Assembly (NCBI GenBank): GCA_947176345.1
Contig: CAMWQI010000004.1
Span: forward strand, 1-48,594
Length of the DNA stretch: 48,594 nt
DNA from: an uncultured Ruminococcus sp.
Lineage (GTDB): Bacteria; Bacillota; Clostridia; Oscillospirales; Ruminococcaceae
Direction of reading: 5' to 3'
The first letter of the stretch is position 1, and each line of letters opens with the position of its first letter. Below are positions 1-9,374 of the stretch, in pieces. The notes below the pieces were generated by a model. The model searched no databases and was not told the origin of the DNA. It saw nothing but the letters and a program-made list of their open reading frames with translations. The position numbers and the translations under genes are program-made.

Positions 1-115
1 CTACTACCCGAACTGCAAAATAGAAAAATAAATAATTCCTGAATAATCCTGTTATAAAAACCAATAATAAAATTACAGATAACTGTATAAAAAAATCAGA
101 AAGGAGTTATAAAAA
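1..115. other. Upstream region of the glutaredoxin-like gene; no complete gene
   Basis: AT-rich stretch with stops in all plus frames within the first 45 bases, so at most the last few codons of an upstream gene could lie here and no frame can be chosen. The only clear element is an AAGGAG ribosome binding site at about 101-106 serving the gene at 116. No convincing -35/-10 pair is seen. Confidence 0.5.
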
Positions 116-346
116 ATGGTTGAAGTATATTTTTCCGAAAACTGCATATGGTGCAGACGAATGAGGCGTTATCTTGACGAAAAAGGTGTATCATTTCGTA
201 CTATAAATGCCCGTGAGCCGTTCAATTTACGTCATGTTACGGCGCTTACCGGACAGCGTTCATTGCCCGTAACAGTCATAGGTGATACAACCGTCATCGG
301 ATTTGACAAAAAAGCCATTGACATGGCATTGCAGAATATGCAGTAA
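116..346 (+). CDS. Glutaredoxin/NrdH-like redox protein
   Basis: A 76-aa cytosolic thiol-disulfide exchange protein. It shows the short thioredoxin fold of NrdH/glutaredoxins: a beta strand (VEVYF), the redox motif C10-I-W-C13, and a cis-proline segment (LPVTVIG, about residues 50-56) followed by GFDK, which resembles the GF(D/R) motif of NrdH. NrdH proteins reduce class Ib ribonucleotide reductase, but no nrdE/nrdF is in view, so the partner is unknown. The family is usually 70-80 aa, so the gene is complete. An AAGGAG site about 9 bases upstream fixes the ATG. It ends in a bidirectional terminator shared with the convergent lipoprotein gene. Confidence 0.88.
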   Translation: MVEVYFSENCIWCRRMRRYLDEKGVSFRTINAREPFNLRHVTALTGQRSLPVTVIGDTTVIGFDKKAIDMALQNMQ

Positions 347-380
347 AAAAGGGGATAGGAACTATGTTCCTATCCCCTTG
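345..380. terminator. Bidirectional intrinsic terminator
   Basis: Perfect 14-bp inverted repeat, AAGGGGATAGGAAC (349-362) and its complement (366-379), with a 3-nt loop. On the minus strand the stem is followed by a T6 run, the better terminator, ending the lipoprotein gene. On plus it closes the glutaredoxin-like gene. Confidence 0.85.
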
Positions 381-385
381 ATATA

Positions 386-1093
386 TTATTCAACAGTTAT
401 TGTGCCAGCTTGTGTATGTTCAAACGCATATTTTTCAAATGAAAGATTATTTTCAGCATTCCTGAACATATCAGTACCCAAATAATAGAAATCTACCGGA
501 TATACTGTTCCGGATTCCGCATCTTCCGGAACTTTGAGATAAAGAGTAAGAATTTCACCGTCCTGACCCTCATTTCCATTGAACATGACAGTAAAGAACA
601 TTGTACCAAGATTTTGTGCAGTCAATTCTTCTGGCGGATTATTTTCTTTTTTCCATTCCATAGCAACAATGCCAATATGGTTTTCCGACGCTTCACCTTT
701 TTCATATTTCAGAAACAAATCGTCGTTATCTTCATAAACGCATTTGAGAACATCAGGATAAGTAAGGTGAATACCGCAGTTGTTCCAGTTGAAATCCGCA
801 CCCTCAACATATACCTTTACTTCTGCTATCTCACCGGCTTTTACTGTGGTATTGCCTATACTTATTACAGGTCCTTCATCAACAGACGGAACACCCGCAA
901 AATTATTTTTCATAGCCTCCGCACTGTCCGGAATTTTCATAACCTCATCAAGTGACTCTTCTGCTTCAAGAGTAGGGTTAACAACTTCTGAACTTTCCTC
1001 TGGACTTGAATATAAATTTTCTTCCGGTTTGCTACTACATGAAACAATACCAAGACACAATACAGCAACAAGTGCCAATATTTTAGTTTTCAT
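386..1093 (-). CDS. Lipoprotein with a cohesin-like module
   Basis: A 235-aa predicted lipoprotein. A hydrophobic signal (residues 4-18) ends in the lipobox I-V-S-C19, so Cys19 should be lipidated and the protein anchored on the outer face of the membrane. An acidic linker (about 20-72) follows. Residues about 76-235 look like one cohesin module: opening strand VISIGNTTVKAGE, a central FFTVMFN strand, then LKVPEDAESGTYPV-like and GTITVE closing strands. Cohesins bind dockerins, and two dockerin proteins lie in the same minus-strand block (11054-13795). The ATG at 1093 is preferred over upstream in-frame starts because of an AAAAGGAG site and the signal peptide. The start overlaps the clpE stop by 11 bases, implying cotranscription. 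Cohesin assignment is by pattern only. Confidence 0.72.
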   Translation of the reverse strand: MKTKILALVAVLCLGIVSCSSKPEENLYSSPEESSEVVNPTLEAEESLDEVMKIPDSAEAMKNNFAGVPSVDEGPVISIGNTTVKAGEIAEVKVYVEGADFNWNNCGIHLTYPDVLKCVYEDNDDLFLKYEKGEASENHIGIVAMEWKKENNPPEELTAQNLGTMFFTVMFNGNEGQDGEILTLYLKVPEDAESGTVYPVDFYYLGTDMFRNAENNLSFEKYAFEHTQAGTITVE

Positions 1094-3398
1094 CGTCTGA
1101 TGCTCCTTTTGCCCTTGCAGTAACAATAATATTTTCACCGTCTGCCGATACATCGATTCCCTTTATTCCGGAGGCATTTTCAATAATTATTTCAGCAATT
1201 CTATCCTCAATATCCTGACGAATTACACGCCTTATATCTCTTGCACCATATGGCTTGCCATAGGACTTTTCAGCTATAAGTGAAAGTGCCTTGCTGTCAT
1301 AGCTGATACTTAAATTCTTTTCAGCAAGCGGTTCAATCATCTCATCAAGCATGAGCGATGCAATACTTGCGAAATCTTTCTTGTCAAGTTGTCTGAATAC
1401 AACAACCTCATCTATACGGCTTATAAATTCCGGACGTAAGAACTCACGCAGACCTTTCATAGCCTTATCGCGTGAAATTTCATTTTCAGTCCTGTTGAAT
1501 CCCACACCTACAGATTTATCAGTAGAGCCGGCATTTGATGTCATGCAGATTATTGTATTTTCAAAATTGATAGTTCTTCCGTGTGCGTCATCAACTTTTC
1601 CCTCATCAAGAATTTGCATAAGGATATTCATTACATCAGGGTGAGCCTTTTCGATTTCATCAAAAAGTATTACTGAATACGGACGGCGACGAACTTTTTC
1701 AGTAAGCTGTCCGGCTTCATCATAGCCGACATATCCGGGAGGTGAGCCTATCATTCTTGCTACTGAATGTTTTTCCATATATTCAGTCATATCAAGCCTT
1801 ATAAGTGGTTCTGTCGAATCGAACATTTCTTCAGCAAGTGCCTTGACAAGTTCAGTTTTTCCCACACCTGTAGGTCCTACAAAGATAAACGATGCCGGAC
1901 GGCGACGTTTATTTAAATGCACTCTTGTACGCTTTATAGCCTTTGAAAGTGTTTCTACAGCTTCGTCCTGTCCGAGAACACGTTTTTTAAGTGCACCGTC
2001 CAGTCTTGCTATTTTCAAAAATTCAGTTTCTGCAATTTTGCTTGCCGGAATACCCGTCCATAATTCAACGACTTTTGTTATATCTTCTTCCATAACCTGA
2101 ACGCTTTCAGCCTTTTCTTTAAGTTCAGCTTCTTTTTCACGAGTACGGATAAGTTTTCCCTTTACTTCCGCAAGTGCCTTATAGTCTGGTTCTGCCTGTT
2201 CGGAAATATTTTTTTCCATACCCTCTAAAACTGCAATTTCCTTTTTGATTTTGTCGTATTCTGCAATTTCAGGTGAACGTATGCAGGCGTGTGCACAGCC
2301 CTCATCGAGCAGGTCAATAGCCTTATCCGGCAGGAAACGGTCTGTTATATATCTTTCCGAGAGTACAGCACATACCCTTACAAGATAATCAGAAATATGC
2401 ACTCTATGGTAATTTTCGTAATATTTCTTTATTCCAAGAAGTACATCTACAGTTTCCTCAATGTTAGGTTCTGTGACTGTTACTGGCTGGAAACGTCTTT
2501 CAAGTGCGGAGTCTTTTTCAATATACTTTCTGTACTCACTGAAAGTGGTTGCACCAATAACCTGAATTTCACCTCTTGAAAGTGCTGGTTTAAGAATATT
2601 GGCAGCATTCATTGAACCCTCCGAATCACCTGCTCCGACAAGGTTATGAACTTCATCGATAAAGAGTATAATATTTCCCTCACGCTTTACCTCATCAACA
2701 AGACCTTTCACACGGCTTTCAAACTGTCCTCTGAACTGTGTTCCGGCAACAAGTGCGGTAAGGTCAAGCAGATAAACTTTCTTGTCAGCAAGATTAAACG
2801 GAACATCTCCCTCATTTATTCGCTGTGCTATACCCTCAGCAATAGCGGTCTTGCCCACACCTGGCTCACCGATAAGACACGGATTATTCTTTGTACGTCT
2901 TGAGAGAATTTGCACTACTCTTGCTATTTCCTTGTCACGACCGATAATATTATCAAGCTCACCATTTTCGGCTTTTTTGGAAAGATTAGTACAATAACTT
3001 CCAAGGAATTTAAGTTCTTTCTGTTTTCTTTCACGTCTGTTGCCGAAAAGACTGCGTTTTTCCTTTTCGGGCTTGTTTTCAGGCGGATTTTTCGATTCAG
3101 GAATTTCATTCATTTTGTTGCCGTTATTCATACCGAACATATTCGCAAAGAAATCCGGCATAAGTCCTGAACCACCCATTTCAAAGCTGTCACCATCAAG
3201 CATAGTCATCACCTGGTCAGAAAGCTGGTCAATTTCTTCCTGTGATATATTGAATTTGTCCATGTACTCTGATATCTGTGGGATTTTCATTTCATTCGCA
3301 CATGAAAGGCAAAGCCCCTCATTTTTCTTTTCACTTCCCTGCACGGAAGTAATAAATACAACCGCGGGTCTTTTTTTACATTTACTGCACATCATCAT
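1083..3398 (-). CDS. clpE: ClpE-type AAA+ unfoldase (Clp ATPase)
   Basis: A 771-aa Hsp100/Clp ATPase that unfolds substrates for a ClpP peptidase. The N-terminus is a four-cysteine zinc-finger-like element (C4-x2-C7, C30-x2-C33), the hallmark of ClpE, and there is no repeated Clp_N domain. AAA-1 has Walker A at 177-184 (GEPGVGKT) and Walker B near 243-248. A charged coiled middle region (about 380-440) leads to AAA-2 with Walker A at 508-515 (GPTGVGKT). A VGF tripeptide at 632-634 sits where ClpP-binding loops occur, so it probably works with ClpP. Three tandem ATGs lie at the start; an AGGGGG site supports the first, and 3395 or 3392 are possible. ClpE is usually CtsR-controlled, but I see no clear CtsR repeat upstream. 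Confidence 0.9.
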   Translation of the reverse strand: MMMCSKCKKRPAVVFITSVQGSEKKNEGLCLSCANEMKIPQISEYMDKFNISQEEIDQLSDQVMTMLDGDSFEMGGSGLMPDFFANMFGMNNGNKMNEIPESKNPPENKPEKEKRSLFGNRRERKQKELKFLGSYCTNLSKKAENGELDNIIGRDKEIARVVQILSRRTKNNPCLIGEPGVGKTAIAEGIAQRINEGDVPFNLADKKVYLLDLTALVAGTQFRGQFESRVKGLVDEVKREGNIILFIDEVHNLVGAGDSEGSMNAANILKPALSRGEIQVIGATTFSEYRKYIEKDSALERRFQPVTVTEPNIEETVDVLLGIKKYYENYHRVHISDYLVRVCAVLSERYITDRFLPDKAIDLLDEGCAHACIRSPEIAEYDKIKKEIAVLEGMEKNISEQAEPDYKALAEVKGKLIRTREKEAELKEKAESVQVMEEDITKVVELWTGIPASKIAETEFLKIARLDGALKKRVLGQDEAVETLSKAIKRTRVHLNKRRRPASFIFVGPTGVGKTELVKALAEEMFDSTEPLIRLDMTEYMEKHSVARMIGSPPGYVGYDEAGQLTEKVRRRPYSVILFDEIEKAHPDVMNILMQILDEGKVDDAHGRTINFENTIICMTSNAGSTDKSVGVGFNRTENEISRDKAMKGLREFLRPEFISRIDEVVVFRQLDKKDFASIASLMLDEMIEPLAEKNLSISYDSKALSLIAEKSYGKPYGARDIRRVIRQDIEDRIAEIIIENASGIKGIDVSADGENIIVTARAKGASDDEN

Positions 3399-3470
3399 CA
3401 GGCATTTCCCCCTGTTATTAGTTTTTCTTTATTTCCGTAAAATATTCCTTCGGAAAAATATAATATATCT

Positions 3471-4370
3471 TTACAGTTTATATGCAATATCATAAGCATA
3501 CCTGAAAATATACATTTTGTCAATAGTTTTTGTATCAAAAAATAAATTTTCATTGCTTCCCATGACCACATAAAGCCTTACAAGCACCGCTATAATGAAC
3601 ACTACCGCCACGCCCGTGACTGCTCCGCATATACCACCTGCAACGCGTGAACCTGTTCCGACATCAACATCACGCTGACTTCCGGACAATGAATTAGCTG
3701 TAAGAATGCCAATAATAAATATTATGGCAAAAAATGCCGTATATGCCACAAGTCTTATAACTGTAATGTAAGCGTCATTTATGTAATCATCGGCAATAAT
3801 TTCAGCAACTTTTTTACGGTTTTCGCCGTTTTTCATCATTTTTATGAGATTTCCGGCATCTTTTTTTCCACTTCTGATTTTATAGGACGCTGTTTCAAGA
3901 GCATAACTGCCAATATCTTTGGAAAAAATATTCTTGATTACTTCCGCATAAGCTATATTGAGATTATCCCTGAAATTCTCTTCATTGTCAACTTTTTTTC
4001 CGTTTATATTATTTAAATATTTATAAATCTGTTCGTCGGTGTCTTTTTCCGACTCAAGAATTTCATCAAGTTTTGCAGAATTTACAATTACATTATAATC
4101 CAGTTTTTCAAGTGCACTTGCCAGATATACGGATATTTCCACCTCACCGAGTGATTTATCAAGTGTCTTTACATTGTTGTCACGCACTACAGTCTTGTAT
4201 ATACTTTCTGAAACCGCTGAACTCATAGGCACTGAAATTAAAATGCCGATTATACAACCTATAAGAGTTATTGCCGATTTGAAAATTCCTTTTCGTGCTG
4301 AAAGATAAATGCATAAAATTACTGCCACAACGGCTATTAAATCATACAGCCACCAAAATTGTTCTATCAT
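3471..4370 (-). CDS. CvpA-family membrane protein
   Basis: A 299-aa membrane protein. An N-terminal pair of hydrophobic helices carries the CvpA-like pattern Y-L-S-A-R-K-G-I-F-K-S near residue 25. A long soluble charged segment (about 65-195) follows, then two C-terminal helices with a glycine-rich GSRVAGGICGAVTGV turn typical of CvpA. Family members are tied to colicin V secretion in E. coli and to cell-envelope functions elsewhere; the role here is not known. The soluble insert makes it longer than the roughly 160-200 aa of ordinary CvpA. The ATG at 4370 has only a weak ribosome binding site, and a stop codon directly precedes it in frame, so no earlier start exists. The strong site AAAGGAGG just upstream serves a different frame (see 4342-4401). 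Confidence 0.75.
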   Translation of the reverse strand: MIEQFWWLYDLIAVVAVILCIYLSARKGIFKSAITLIGCIIGILISVPMSSAVSESIYKTVVRDNNVKTLDKSLGEVEISVYLASALEKLDYNVIVNSAKLDEILESEKDTDEQIYKYLNNINGKKVDNEENFRDNLNIAYAEVIKNIFSKDIGSYALETASYKIRSGKKDAGNLIKMMKNGENRKKVAEIIADDYINDAYITVIRLVAYTAFFAIIFIIGILTANSLSGSQRDVDVGTGSRVAGGICGAVTGVAVVFIIAVLVRLYVVMGSNENLFFDTKTIDKMYIFRYAYDIAYKL

Positions 4371-4401
4371 TCAACCGCACATAAAGTATAATTATACCCA
4401 T
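4342..4401 (-). CDS. Possible 19-codon upstream ORF overlapping the CvpA-like start
   Basis: A strong AAAGGAGG site is followed, 7 bases on, by an ATG at 4401. This ATG opens a 19-codon frame with a hydrophobic start and end (it begins MGIIILYVRL) and stops at 4342, inside the CvpA-like gene and out of frame with it. The CvpA-like ATG has no comparable ribosome binding site. This arrangement would suit translational coupling or a leader peptide. It may equally be chance, or evidence of a small indel near the gene start. No homology is claimed. Confidence 0.28.
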   Translation of the reverse strand: MGIIILYVRLNDRTILVAV

Positions 4402-4428
4402 GTGCTTTCCTCCTTTCTGAAAAAAATA

Positions 4429-5595
4429 TCAGCTTTCATAGTCTATTCTGTCAATTTTATTGTAGCCTTTCAGGAAAATATATTCCTTGCTTCTTGCAAA
4501 ACCTGAATAAGAATCAGATATTGTAGCCGTTGAACGCAGTACACCGTCAAAGTCGTATGCTCTTATTTCCTCCTTGCACATTACATATGCAAGACCTCCA
4601 TATACTATAACATCAACAGTCTCCTGTCCAAGGTCAATTATAAGCGGTTCGGAAGTATTTCCGGTGAAAAGCACCATAATATATTTACGTCTGTCATAGT
4701 TGTTTATGATAACGGCTGATTTTCCGTTTACGCTTGCACCGCCTTTAAGTTCTCCGTCATAGCGGTAATAGGAACTTATCTGCCCGTTTTCGTTTATGTA
4801 GCCACAGGCGTCCATACCAACTACAAAAGCGCCATCATTATAGCCGTAAACGTCAAGACCGGCGGTATCAAGACCCGGTGATGTCCAGTTTTCGACGCTT
4901 TCTGAAAAATCTATCTGCTGTACCGCCGTTGTAAGTGAACCGTTTTCCGCCATAAGATAGCTTAAAACACAGCCACTGCTTTGATTTATAAAGCTGATGT
5001 CGCTTACACTCTCCATGCATTTTCTTTCATATATCGACTTTCCCTTGCTGTCGTATACAAATACTTCACAGTCGTAATTATCAGATGTAGTAACAACTGC
5101 CGTATAACCCTCCGGACTTATCCGTGCAAACATTATATTATTGCTGAAATTATTTTTATATAAAATTCCCTCCTCGTTTTCAATGCAGAAATCATCACCG
5201 CCGATTTCATAAATCAAAGCCCTGCCATTTTCCGCCTGAAGTACTGCATTAGTATATGCGTGCTGGCGTTTTCTCATTAACGTGCCGTCAATATTATAGA
5301 AAAAAATATGTACATCACTTAATATAATAAATTTATCCTGTGTCTGCTTTAACTGATAACCGTATTCGCCGTTTATCTCTATAGGAAAATTTCCCTCTGC
5401 AAGCGTTCCGGAATTTATTATAGTATTATATTGTCTGCCTATGCCACGCATTTTGTTCAGCCACATATCTTTCGTAAAATAAAGTCCGGTAATTATTGAA
5501 GCAACAATCAGGAATATAAATAACTTTGTCAGCTTTTTCTTTTTCTTTTCACGGTTTTTGACTTCCACTATATCGTTTTTGTCATAAAGAGGCAA
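4429..5595 (-). CDS. DUF5711-like membrane-anchored beta-propeller protein
   Basis: A 388-aa protein. A basic N-terminus (KNREKKKKKL, ending near residue 23) leads into one transmembrane helix (about 24-42), followed by an extracytoplasmic domain of about 340 residues. That domain has repeated short beta-strand blocks (for example GYTAVVTT, FVYDSKGK, RAYDFDGVLRS) that read like a WD/PQQ-type propeller. It resembles the DUF5711 family of Clostridia, whose function is unknown. It lies between truA and the CvpA-like gene with short gaps, so it is probably in one transcript with them. The start is TTG at 5595 with an AAGGAG site 9 bases upstream; no ATG nearby has a better site. Confidence 0.68.
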   Translation of the reverse strand: MPLYDKNDIVEVKNREKKKKKLTKLFIFLIVASIITGLYFTKDMWLNKMRGIGRQYNTIINSGTLAEGNFPIEINGEYGYQLKQTQDKFIILSDVHIFFYNIDGTLMRKRQHAYTNAVLQAENGRALIYEIGGDDFCIENEEGILYKNNFSNNIMFARISPEGYTAVVTTSDNYDCEVFVYDSKGKSIYERKCMESVSDISFINQSSGCVLSYLMAENGSLTTAVQQIDFSESVENWTSPGLDTAGLDVYGYNDGAFVVGMDACGYINENGQISSYYRYDGELKGGASVNGKSAVIINNYDRRKYIMVLFTGNTSEPLIIDLGQETVDVIVYGGLAYVMCKEEIRAYDFDGVLRSTATISDSYSGFARSKEYIFLKGYNKIDRIDYES

Positions 5596-5629
5596 TCTAT
5601 ATCACTCCTTGCTGTAAAATCTTCTGTTC

Positions 5630-6385
5630 TCACAAAAATAAATCTTTTTCGTTATAAAATACCCTGTTCAGATAAAGACCATGTGCCATAGCCGTGCGAC
5701 CGGCTCTAAGACGGTCATGTGCCGAAAGGATTTCCGGAATATCGTCCGGCGAAATTCTCCCCTCGCTTATGTCAAGGAGTGTCCCAACAATAATCCTAAT
5801 CATATTATACAGAAAACCGTCGCCTTTTACAAGTATTATCACCGTATCACCATAATTTTCTATGTCAAGCGAATAAATTGTGCGTATAGTTGTTGAAACA
5901 TTCGTACAGTCTGCACAGAATGATGAGAAATCATGTGTACCCACAAAGTAACTGGAAGCTTTTTTCATTGTATCAAGATTGAGTTTCCGCCTGTAATGGA
6001 ACATCAAATCAGTGGCAAATGGATTTTTAGACTCATTGCAATGTATCTTGTAAATATATTCCTTACCTTTGCAGTCAAATCTTGCATGAAATTCAGCCGG
6101 AACGTTCTCACATGATAAAATTGATATATCGTCAGGAAGTTCACCGTTTACGCCACGCACAAAACCCCTTGTACTGATTTTACTTTCCGTATGGACATTA
6201 AAACAAAACTGATTTGCATGAACTCCCGTATCTGTCCGCGAACAGCCAGTTATTGTCACAGGGTGATTCAGCACTTTTGAGATGCATTTTTCAAGTACCG
6301 CCTGTACAGTAATTGCATTACTCTGTATCTGATACCCGTGGTAATTCGTCCCCCTGTAAGCTGTCATCACTTTCAGATTCCTCAT
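5630..6385 (-). CDS. truA: tRNA pseudouridine(38-40) synthase TruA
   Basis: A 251-aa enzyme that converts uridines 38-40 in the anticodon stem-loop of tRNAs to pseudouridine. The N-terminal TAYRGTNYHGYQ block and the catalytic GCSRTDTGVHA motif (the Asp of RTDTG is the nucleophile) are both present, with the C-terminal GDGFLYNMIR block. Length matches the usual 245-260 aa. The ATG at 6385 is chosen because a perfect AGGAGG lies 6 bases upstream and the protein then begins at the normal family position. This start sits 68 bases inside the 3' end of the YfhO-like gene. The order ecfA1-ecfA2-ecfT-truA is a common Firmicute arrangement, here interrupted by other genes. Confidence 0.95.
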   Translation of the reverse strand: MRNLKVMTAYRGTNYHGYQIQSNAITVQAVLEKCISKVLNHPVTITGCSRTDTGVHANQFCFNVHTESKISTRGFVRGVNGELPDDISILSCENVPAEFHARFDCKGKEYIYKIHCNESKNPFATDLMFHYRRKLNLDTMKKASSYFVGTHDFSSFCADCTNVSTTIRTIYSLDIENYGDTVIILVKGDGFLYNMIRIIVGTLLDISEGRISPDDIPEILSAHDRLRAGRTAMAHGLYLNRVFYNEKDLFL

Positions 6386-9362
6386 TTTCAACCTCCTGTC
6401 CGGAAATTTCATTTTCTGTAATATTTTCGTCCGGAATTTCCTCATTTTCCGGAATACCGGAATTTTCTGTTTCCGGATTTTCTTTTCTGCGTTTACGTTT
6501 TCTGAAATCAAAGAACGCCACAACGCCGAAAAGTATAACTGCCGTTCCGGAAACTATAACGCCAGTAACAAGACCCTCTGGCATATATTTAAGGGTTATA
6601 GTGTGATGTCCGGCGGAAACTCTTGCACCCATCATTGAATGAAGTACCGGAAAAGTTTCAGTTTTTTCACCATCAACATAGACCGTCCAGCCTTTTTCAT
6701 ATGGCATTGAAAGGAATAATACACCGTTCTGAATAACGTCTATATCGCCGGATATTTTTTTATCACTGAATGATGTTATATTCAGTTGTTCGTCGGCAAG
6801 TTTGTTATAGGCTTCCTCAAAAGCACTTTGTCTCAATGCATAAACCACAAGAGTATAACTTCCGCTTTTGTTGTCTTCTTTGACGGAAATTTCAACATCA
6901 GCGGTTGTTCCTGCCTGACCGTTTCCCATAGGGAACACTACAGGATAATCCTCAATGGAAACTTCACTTTCAATAACAGTCCCGTCCGATGTTACTTTGA
7001 TTTTATCACAACTTCCGTTATTGGCATAGCCGTATAAACAGGCATTTTCCACTCCGTCATAGCTGTATATTGCACTGGCAGAAAGACCTCCATTGTCTTT
7101 CGTAAAGCTGTAGTTTCCGTAACCGCTTTTTTTAACGTTCATGTTGTTATAGTCAACAAGTGCCACTGGCTGTGCCGTAAAACATGGATTTTCAGAACCT
7201 GTAGCAAGCTTCATAACAGTATTCTGATACTCAAACGGATTTACACCATTTTTGTCTTCAAGTTCAAGAATATCTTCATTCATCATATATCCAAGTGAAA
7301 GCGGATATTTATTTTCATAAAGATATACATTATCATTGGTTTTCTGCATTTCAAGTGCCATTTCACCGCTTTTCATGAGACCCTTTTTAGAAATAATATA
7401 CTTTATTCCGAAAATTGAATTTACCACCGGAGTAGCCGTCCTGTAATAATATCTATTGCCGGCTTCTGAAGCATAGAGACCCATTCTCCGCATAAGGCGT
7501 GTGACTGAAACATTTGCAGATGACGAAAATTGTGACAGTCCGTAATATCCATATAATGCACTGTCATTAAGTGTATATGTGTCTGTCATTTCTGTTCTGT
7601 AGAAAAGTTCATTATCACTTTTTCGTACACCAGAAAGCAAAGATTGAACCTGTTCATTTTTATCCGGATAACCGTTATAACTTGATGTATTGACTGTCTG
7701 TACGCCTATAACGGAATTTACAACAAGTTCAAAGCCCAGCACACATGAAAGTGCCACACCTGTAACGGCATTCCTTAAAGCAGGATTTTTTATGTTTATT
7801 ATTTTTACAAGTGCAAATATCATGAAAAATAATATTGTCACTAAAAGTGATGCCATTACAGCGTCTGTCTTTTCGGTATCGAAAATATCTTCCATTTTAA
7901 TATGTTCATCGGAATCAGCATAGAACATGAAAAATACTCCCCATGCTACCGCAAAAATCGGCACGAAAATAATGTTATATTTTCTGTTTTTCAGCACAGC
8001 AGAAAGTATTATTAATGCAAGTGTCACACCTGATACTATCAGTAATACAGTTCTGTTTGTGGAACTTAATGGGAAATTTTTAGGAATTTGATAGTAATGC
8101 AGATAAAAGAATACTGCCGGTGCAACTATCAGCAAGGCAAACTGATATATTGTTATGCCTTTTTTCATTATAACGTCGTATGCACGAAATGCCGATGCGA
8201 CAAGCACAAAACTGAATATAAATGCAAATCTGTATGGTATCTGATTTGTGAAATGAAATCCGTGCCATATATAATTCAGTTTATTCATGTTACAGCTTAC
8301 GACAATTACAGCAAGCATTACAAGCACTGAAATTTTTTCACGTATTTTTATGCCATTTGAGAATAAAAACACTCCGAATAACAATATTGCTAACATTCCA
8401 CACGCAAAATTAGGCAGTCCCTCAACTTTTACAGGTTCGCTGAATGAAAGTAAATTCCTGAAAATATCTGTCCATTTTTCATAGAATACTGTATCTTTCG
8501 GAAAACTGTTATCTGCACTGTGAGTGAGTTTCAGTCCGAAATATGCCGGTAAAGTCATAAATGCCGATAAAGCTATTCCCAATATTGAGGAACGCACCAT
8601 AATAAAGAATTTTACAAAAAAATCTTTAATGCCTTTCGGTTCAATAATTCCGGCAGATGCAAACATGAATACACAGAATATACACGTAAAATATCCTATA
8701 TAATAGCTTGAAACAAGTGACAAGGCAAGCGATATTGTGAATAGTTTCCATTTTCTTTCACGGCATATAGCTACAACGCCTGTCATTACAAGCGGAAAAA
8801 GTGCTATTGTATCAAACCACATTACATTCCAGTAGTATCCTAACATATAACTGCATAATGCAAACATTGTTGAGAACATACATACTGAAAAGTTTTTCTG
8901 TTTATACGTATAACGTAGAAAACAACTGAAAAATGCTCCGCTGAAACCTATCTTTGCAATGAGTATGTAAGTGAGAGCGTCCCTTACATTTTCGTCACTG
9001 AAAAATACCGACAGCCAGTTAAGCGGACTGCACGCATAGTATGAAATCAGTGAAAGGAAATTAGTTCCCATGCCGTTCTTCCACGAATACAAAAACGAAT
9101 CTCCGTTTATGAGTTTTTCCCTCACTACGCGGAAAAACGGATAATACTGATGCCATAAATCAACAACAAGCATCTGTCTGTCACCGAACGGGTGTATCTT
9201 ATTCCACGAAAACGCATAAAGCATTATCACAGCCGGAATAATAAACGATAAAAGAAAACATAATATTCCCTTGTCATAAATAAATGTTATAAATCTGTTT
9301 TTTCCGATAATATCAATTATCTTTTTTAAACCGTTTCCGGTAGTTGTTTTATTATCTTCCAT
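6318..9362 (-). CDS. YfhO-family polytopic membrane protein (GT-C-like)
   Basis: A 1014-aa integral membrane protein with about 12-14 hydrophobic helices. The first extracytoplasmic loop has the YfhO-type pattern PFGDRQ...DLWHQYYPFF (about residues 55-75), comparable to the acidic catalytic loop of GT-C glycosyltransferases. A large extracytoplasmic domain (about 560-930) ends in a last helix, followed by a basic stretch (RKRKRRKEN) and a very acidic tail. B. subtilis YfhO and Listeria relatives act in glycosylation of lipoteichoic or cell-wall polymers; that role here is inference. The ATG at 9362 has a GAGGT site upstream. It overlaps truA by 68 bases and sits between ecfT and truA, which are usually adjacent. 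Confidence 0.8.
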   Translation of the reverse strand: MEDNKTTTGNGLKKIIDIIGKNRFITFIYDKGILCFLLSFIIPAVIMLYAFSWNKIHPFGDRQMLVVDLWHQYYPFFRVVREKLINGDSFLYSWKNGMGTNFLSLISYYACSPLNWLSVFFSDENVRDALTYILIAKIGFSGAFFSCFLRYTYKQKNFSVCMFSTMFALCSYMLGYYWNVMWFDTIALFPLVMTGVVAICRERKWKLFTISLALSLVSSYYIGYFTCIFCVFMFASAGIIEPKGIKDFFVKFFIMVRSSILGIALSAFMTLPAYFGLKLTHSADNSFPKDTVFYEKWTDIFRNLLSFSEPVKVEGLPNFACGMLAILLFGVFLFSNGIKIREKISVLVMLAVIVVSCNMNKLNYIWHGFHFTNQIPYRFAFIFSFVLVASAFRAYDVIMKKGITIYQFALLIVAPAVFFYLHYYQIPKNFPLSSTNRTVLLIVSGVTLALIILSAVLKNRKYNIIFVPIFAVAWGVFFMFYADSDEHIKMEDIFDTEKTDAVMASLLVTILFFMIFALVKIINIKNPALRNAVTGVALSCVLGFELVVNSVIGVQTVNTSSYNGYPDKNEQVQSLLSGVRKSDNELFYRTEMTDTYTLNDSALYGYYGLSQFSSSANVSVTRLMRRMGLYASEAGNRYYYRTATPVVNSIFGIKYIISKKGLMKSGEMALEMQKTNDNVYLYENKYPLSLGYMMNEDILELEDKNGVNPFEYQNTVMKLATGSENPCFTAQPVALVDYNNMNVKKSGYGNYSFTKDNGGLSASAIYSYDGVENACLYGYANNGSCDKIKVTSDGTVIESEVSIEDYPVVFPMGNGQAGTTADVEISVKEDNKSGSYTLVVYALRQSAFEEAYNKLADEQLNITSFSDKKISGDIDVIQNGVLFLSMPYEKGWTVYVDGEKTETFPVLHSMMGARVSAGHHTITLKYMPEGLVTGVIVSGTAVILFGVVAFFDFRKRKRRKENPETENSGIPENEEIPDENITENEISGQEVENEESESDDSLQGDELPRVSDTE

Positions 9363-9374
9363 TTTCTGTTGACC

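Noticed and set aside
3399..3470. CtsR operator upstream of clpE
   Set aside because: No direct heptad repeat of the GGTCAAA type; only a small TTCC-ttc-GGAA inverted repeat is present.
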